In this document: one piece after another, positions 61,477-62,109 of the stretch
How positions within the stretch are numbered: position 1 is the first letter of the stretch
Layout of the letters: each line of letters starts with the position of its first letter
Assembly: GCA_964556705.1 (NCBI GenBank)
Contig: CAZKXX010000007.1
Location: 1-62,109 of the forward strand
Reading direction: 5' to 3'
Length of the DNA: 62,109 nt
DNA from: CAZKXX01 sp964556705
GTDB taxonomy: Bacteria; Acidobacteriota; Terriglobia; UBA7540
Position numbers and translations under genes: made by a program
The notes under the pieces: generated by a model
Database searches by the model: none
The model's input: the letters and a program-made list of their open reading frames with translations, nothing else
Told to the model about the DNA's origin: nothing

Positions 61477-62109
61477 TCAGCTCGAGGGCGCGGGGCCGGT
61501 GGACTCGCGAATGACGAGTTCGGGTTCGATGACGATCTCGCGCCCGCCCGCCGGCGTTTCTTCGCCGTGGTCGGGGACCAGACTCTGGAAGGCCAGGTGG
61601 CCGATCCGTTCGCGCGGAATGTTCAGCGTGGTGAGCGGCGGAAAGGTGAACTGGGAGAGGTTGATGTTGTCGAAGCCGGAGACGGAAACGTCGCGCGGCA
61701 CGTGGAACCCCTGCTCGCGCAACTCTTTCAGCACGCCCACCGCCATGAAATCGTTCACGCAGATGACGGCCGTAGGACGAAACCCGGAAGAAAAAAGCTG
61801 GCGGGTCGCCTGCTGTCCGCCCTGCGGCCCGTCGCGGTCCGCCGCAGTGGCGTATTCCACCTCGCCCGCGTAAGCCTGCATGATTTCAAGAAACGTCCGC
61901 TTGCGGTCCATCAGCGGATCGAGCCCCGTGTGATGCCCCACAAACGCCATTCGGCGATGGCCCAGCGCGTAGAGGTATTCGACCACCTTCTGGATCCCCT
62001 TCTGATAGCGCACCTTAATGTTGCTGATGTTCCGCGCCGGCGTGCCGACGTCGTAGAAGACAATGGGCAAGTTGCTTTCCGAGAGTTCCTGCATCAACGA
62101 CGGTTCCAT
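61477..62109 (-). CDS. LacI-family regulator, C-terminal part (5' end outside window)
   Basis: 210 residues of the periplasmic-binding-protein-like effector domain: LGHRRMAFVGHHTG, AVICVNDFMAVGVLKELREQ, VPRDVSVSGFDNINLSQFTFPPLTT and NIPRERIGHLAFQ. The DNA-binding head lies past the window edge. It would respond to a sugar or related ligand. Its 90-bp distance to the exporter permease gene on the same strand allows, but does not prove, a link. Confidence 0.92.
   Translation of the reverse strand: MEPSLMQELSESNLPIVFYDVGTPARNISNIKVRYQKGIQKVVEYLYALGHRRMAFVGHHTGLDPLMDRKRTFLEIMQAYAGEVEYATAADRDGPQGGQQATRQLFSSGFRPTAVICVNDFMAVGVLKELREQGFHVPRDVSVSGFDNINLSQFTFPPLTTLNIPRERIGHLAFQSLVPDHGEETPAGGREIVIEPELVIRESTGPAPSS

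Overview
The window is a GC-rich, densely coded bacterial chromosome segment (plasmid and phage hallmarks are absent). Gram-negative architecture is clear: outer-membrane barrel proteins, lipoprotein signal peptides, a Lol-like ABC/LolA gene set, a SurA-type foldase and periplasmic thioredoxins. The mix of families (DUF5916 barrel, DUF1080 proteins, a TlpA domain fused to a LolA-like domain, many small Cys-containing secreted proteins, intergenic runs of 6-9 bp words) suggests Acidobacteriota. That assignment is inference from family content; no rRNA or tRNA gene was seen to test it.

Layout. 1-2.7 kb: 3' end of groEL with a clean terminator, then a DUF47/PiT phosphate uptake pair. 2.9-6.7 kb: ComEA-like protein, DUF2520 oxidoreductase, UvrB. 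6.9-11.2 kb: metal block on the minus strand (multicopper oxidase, ZIP, Nramp, universal stress protein) headed by a 14-bp palindrome. 11.3-14.5 kb: ftcD, an FmdB-type zinc ribbon and a urocanase homologue that has lost its catalytic cysteine. 14.6-26.6 kb: acyl-CoA ligase, flavin amine oxidase, DUF1080, thiG, a four-helix-bundle pseudogene between perfect 26-bp inverted repeats, ftsB/phosphohexomutase, cutA, DUF5916, metB, a small secreted protein. 26.6-27.05 kb is a gene-free AT-rich patch with DnaA-box-like dyads. 27-30.9 kb: SurA-like, TerB, aldo/keto reductase, TPR.

30.9-33.6 kb has base and codon use unlike its neighbours: a subtilase gene interrupted by one in-frame TAA, and a barrel protein. 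33.7-40.3 kb: SAM hydrolase, CNNM/CorC, a degenerate M48-like protein, esterase, pyrK-pyrD. 40.3-44.6 kb: a sigma54-type promoter with a 43-codon ORF, then a five-gene lipoprotein/ABC/LolA operon. 44.6-47.9 kb: two divergent radical SAM genes and a toxin-antitoxin pair. 47.8-57.3 kb: tRNA/rRNA methyltransferase, NmrA, TlpA-LolA fusion, several small secreted proteins, sensory-rhodopsin-transducer homologue, pirin, second DUF1080. 57.5-62.1 kb: a second toxin-antitoxin locus with a frameshifted toxin, a DevBCA-type exporter, and the 3' part of a LacI-family regulator.

Recurring themes are envelope maintenance, metal handling, and gene decay: three genes are each broken by one lesion (TAG, TAA, one-base deletion) while the rest of the protein is still readable. 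Sequencing error, recent decay and recoding cannot be separated from this sequence alone.
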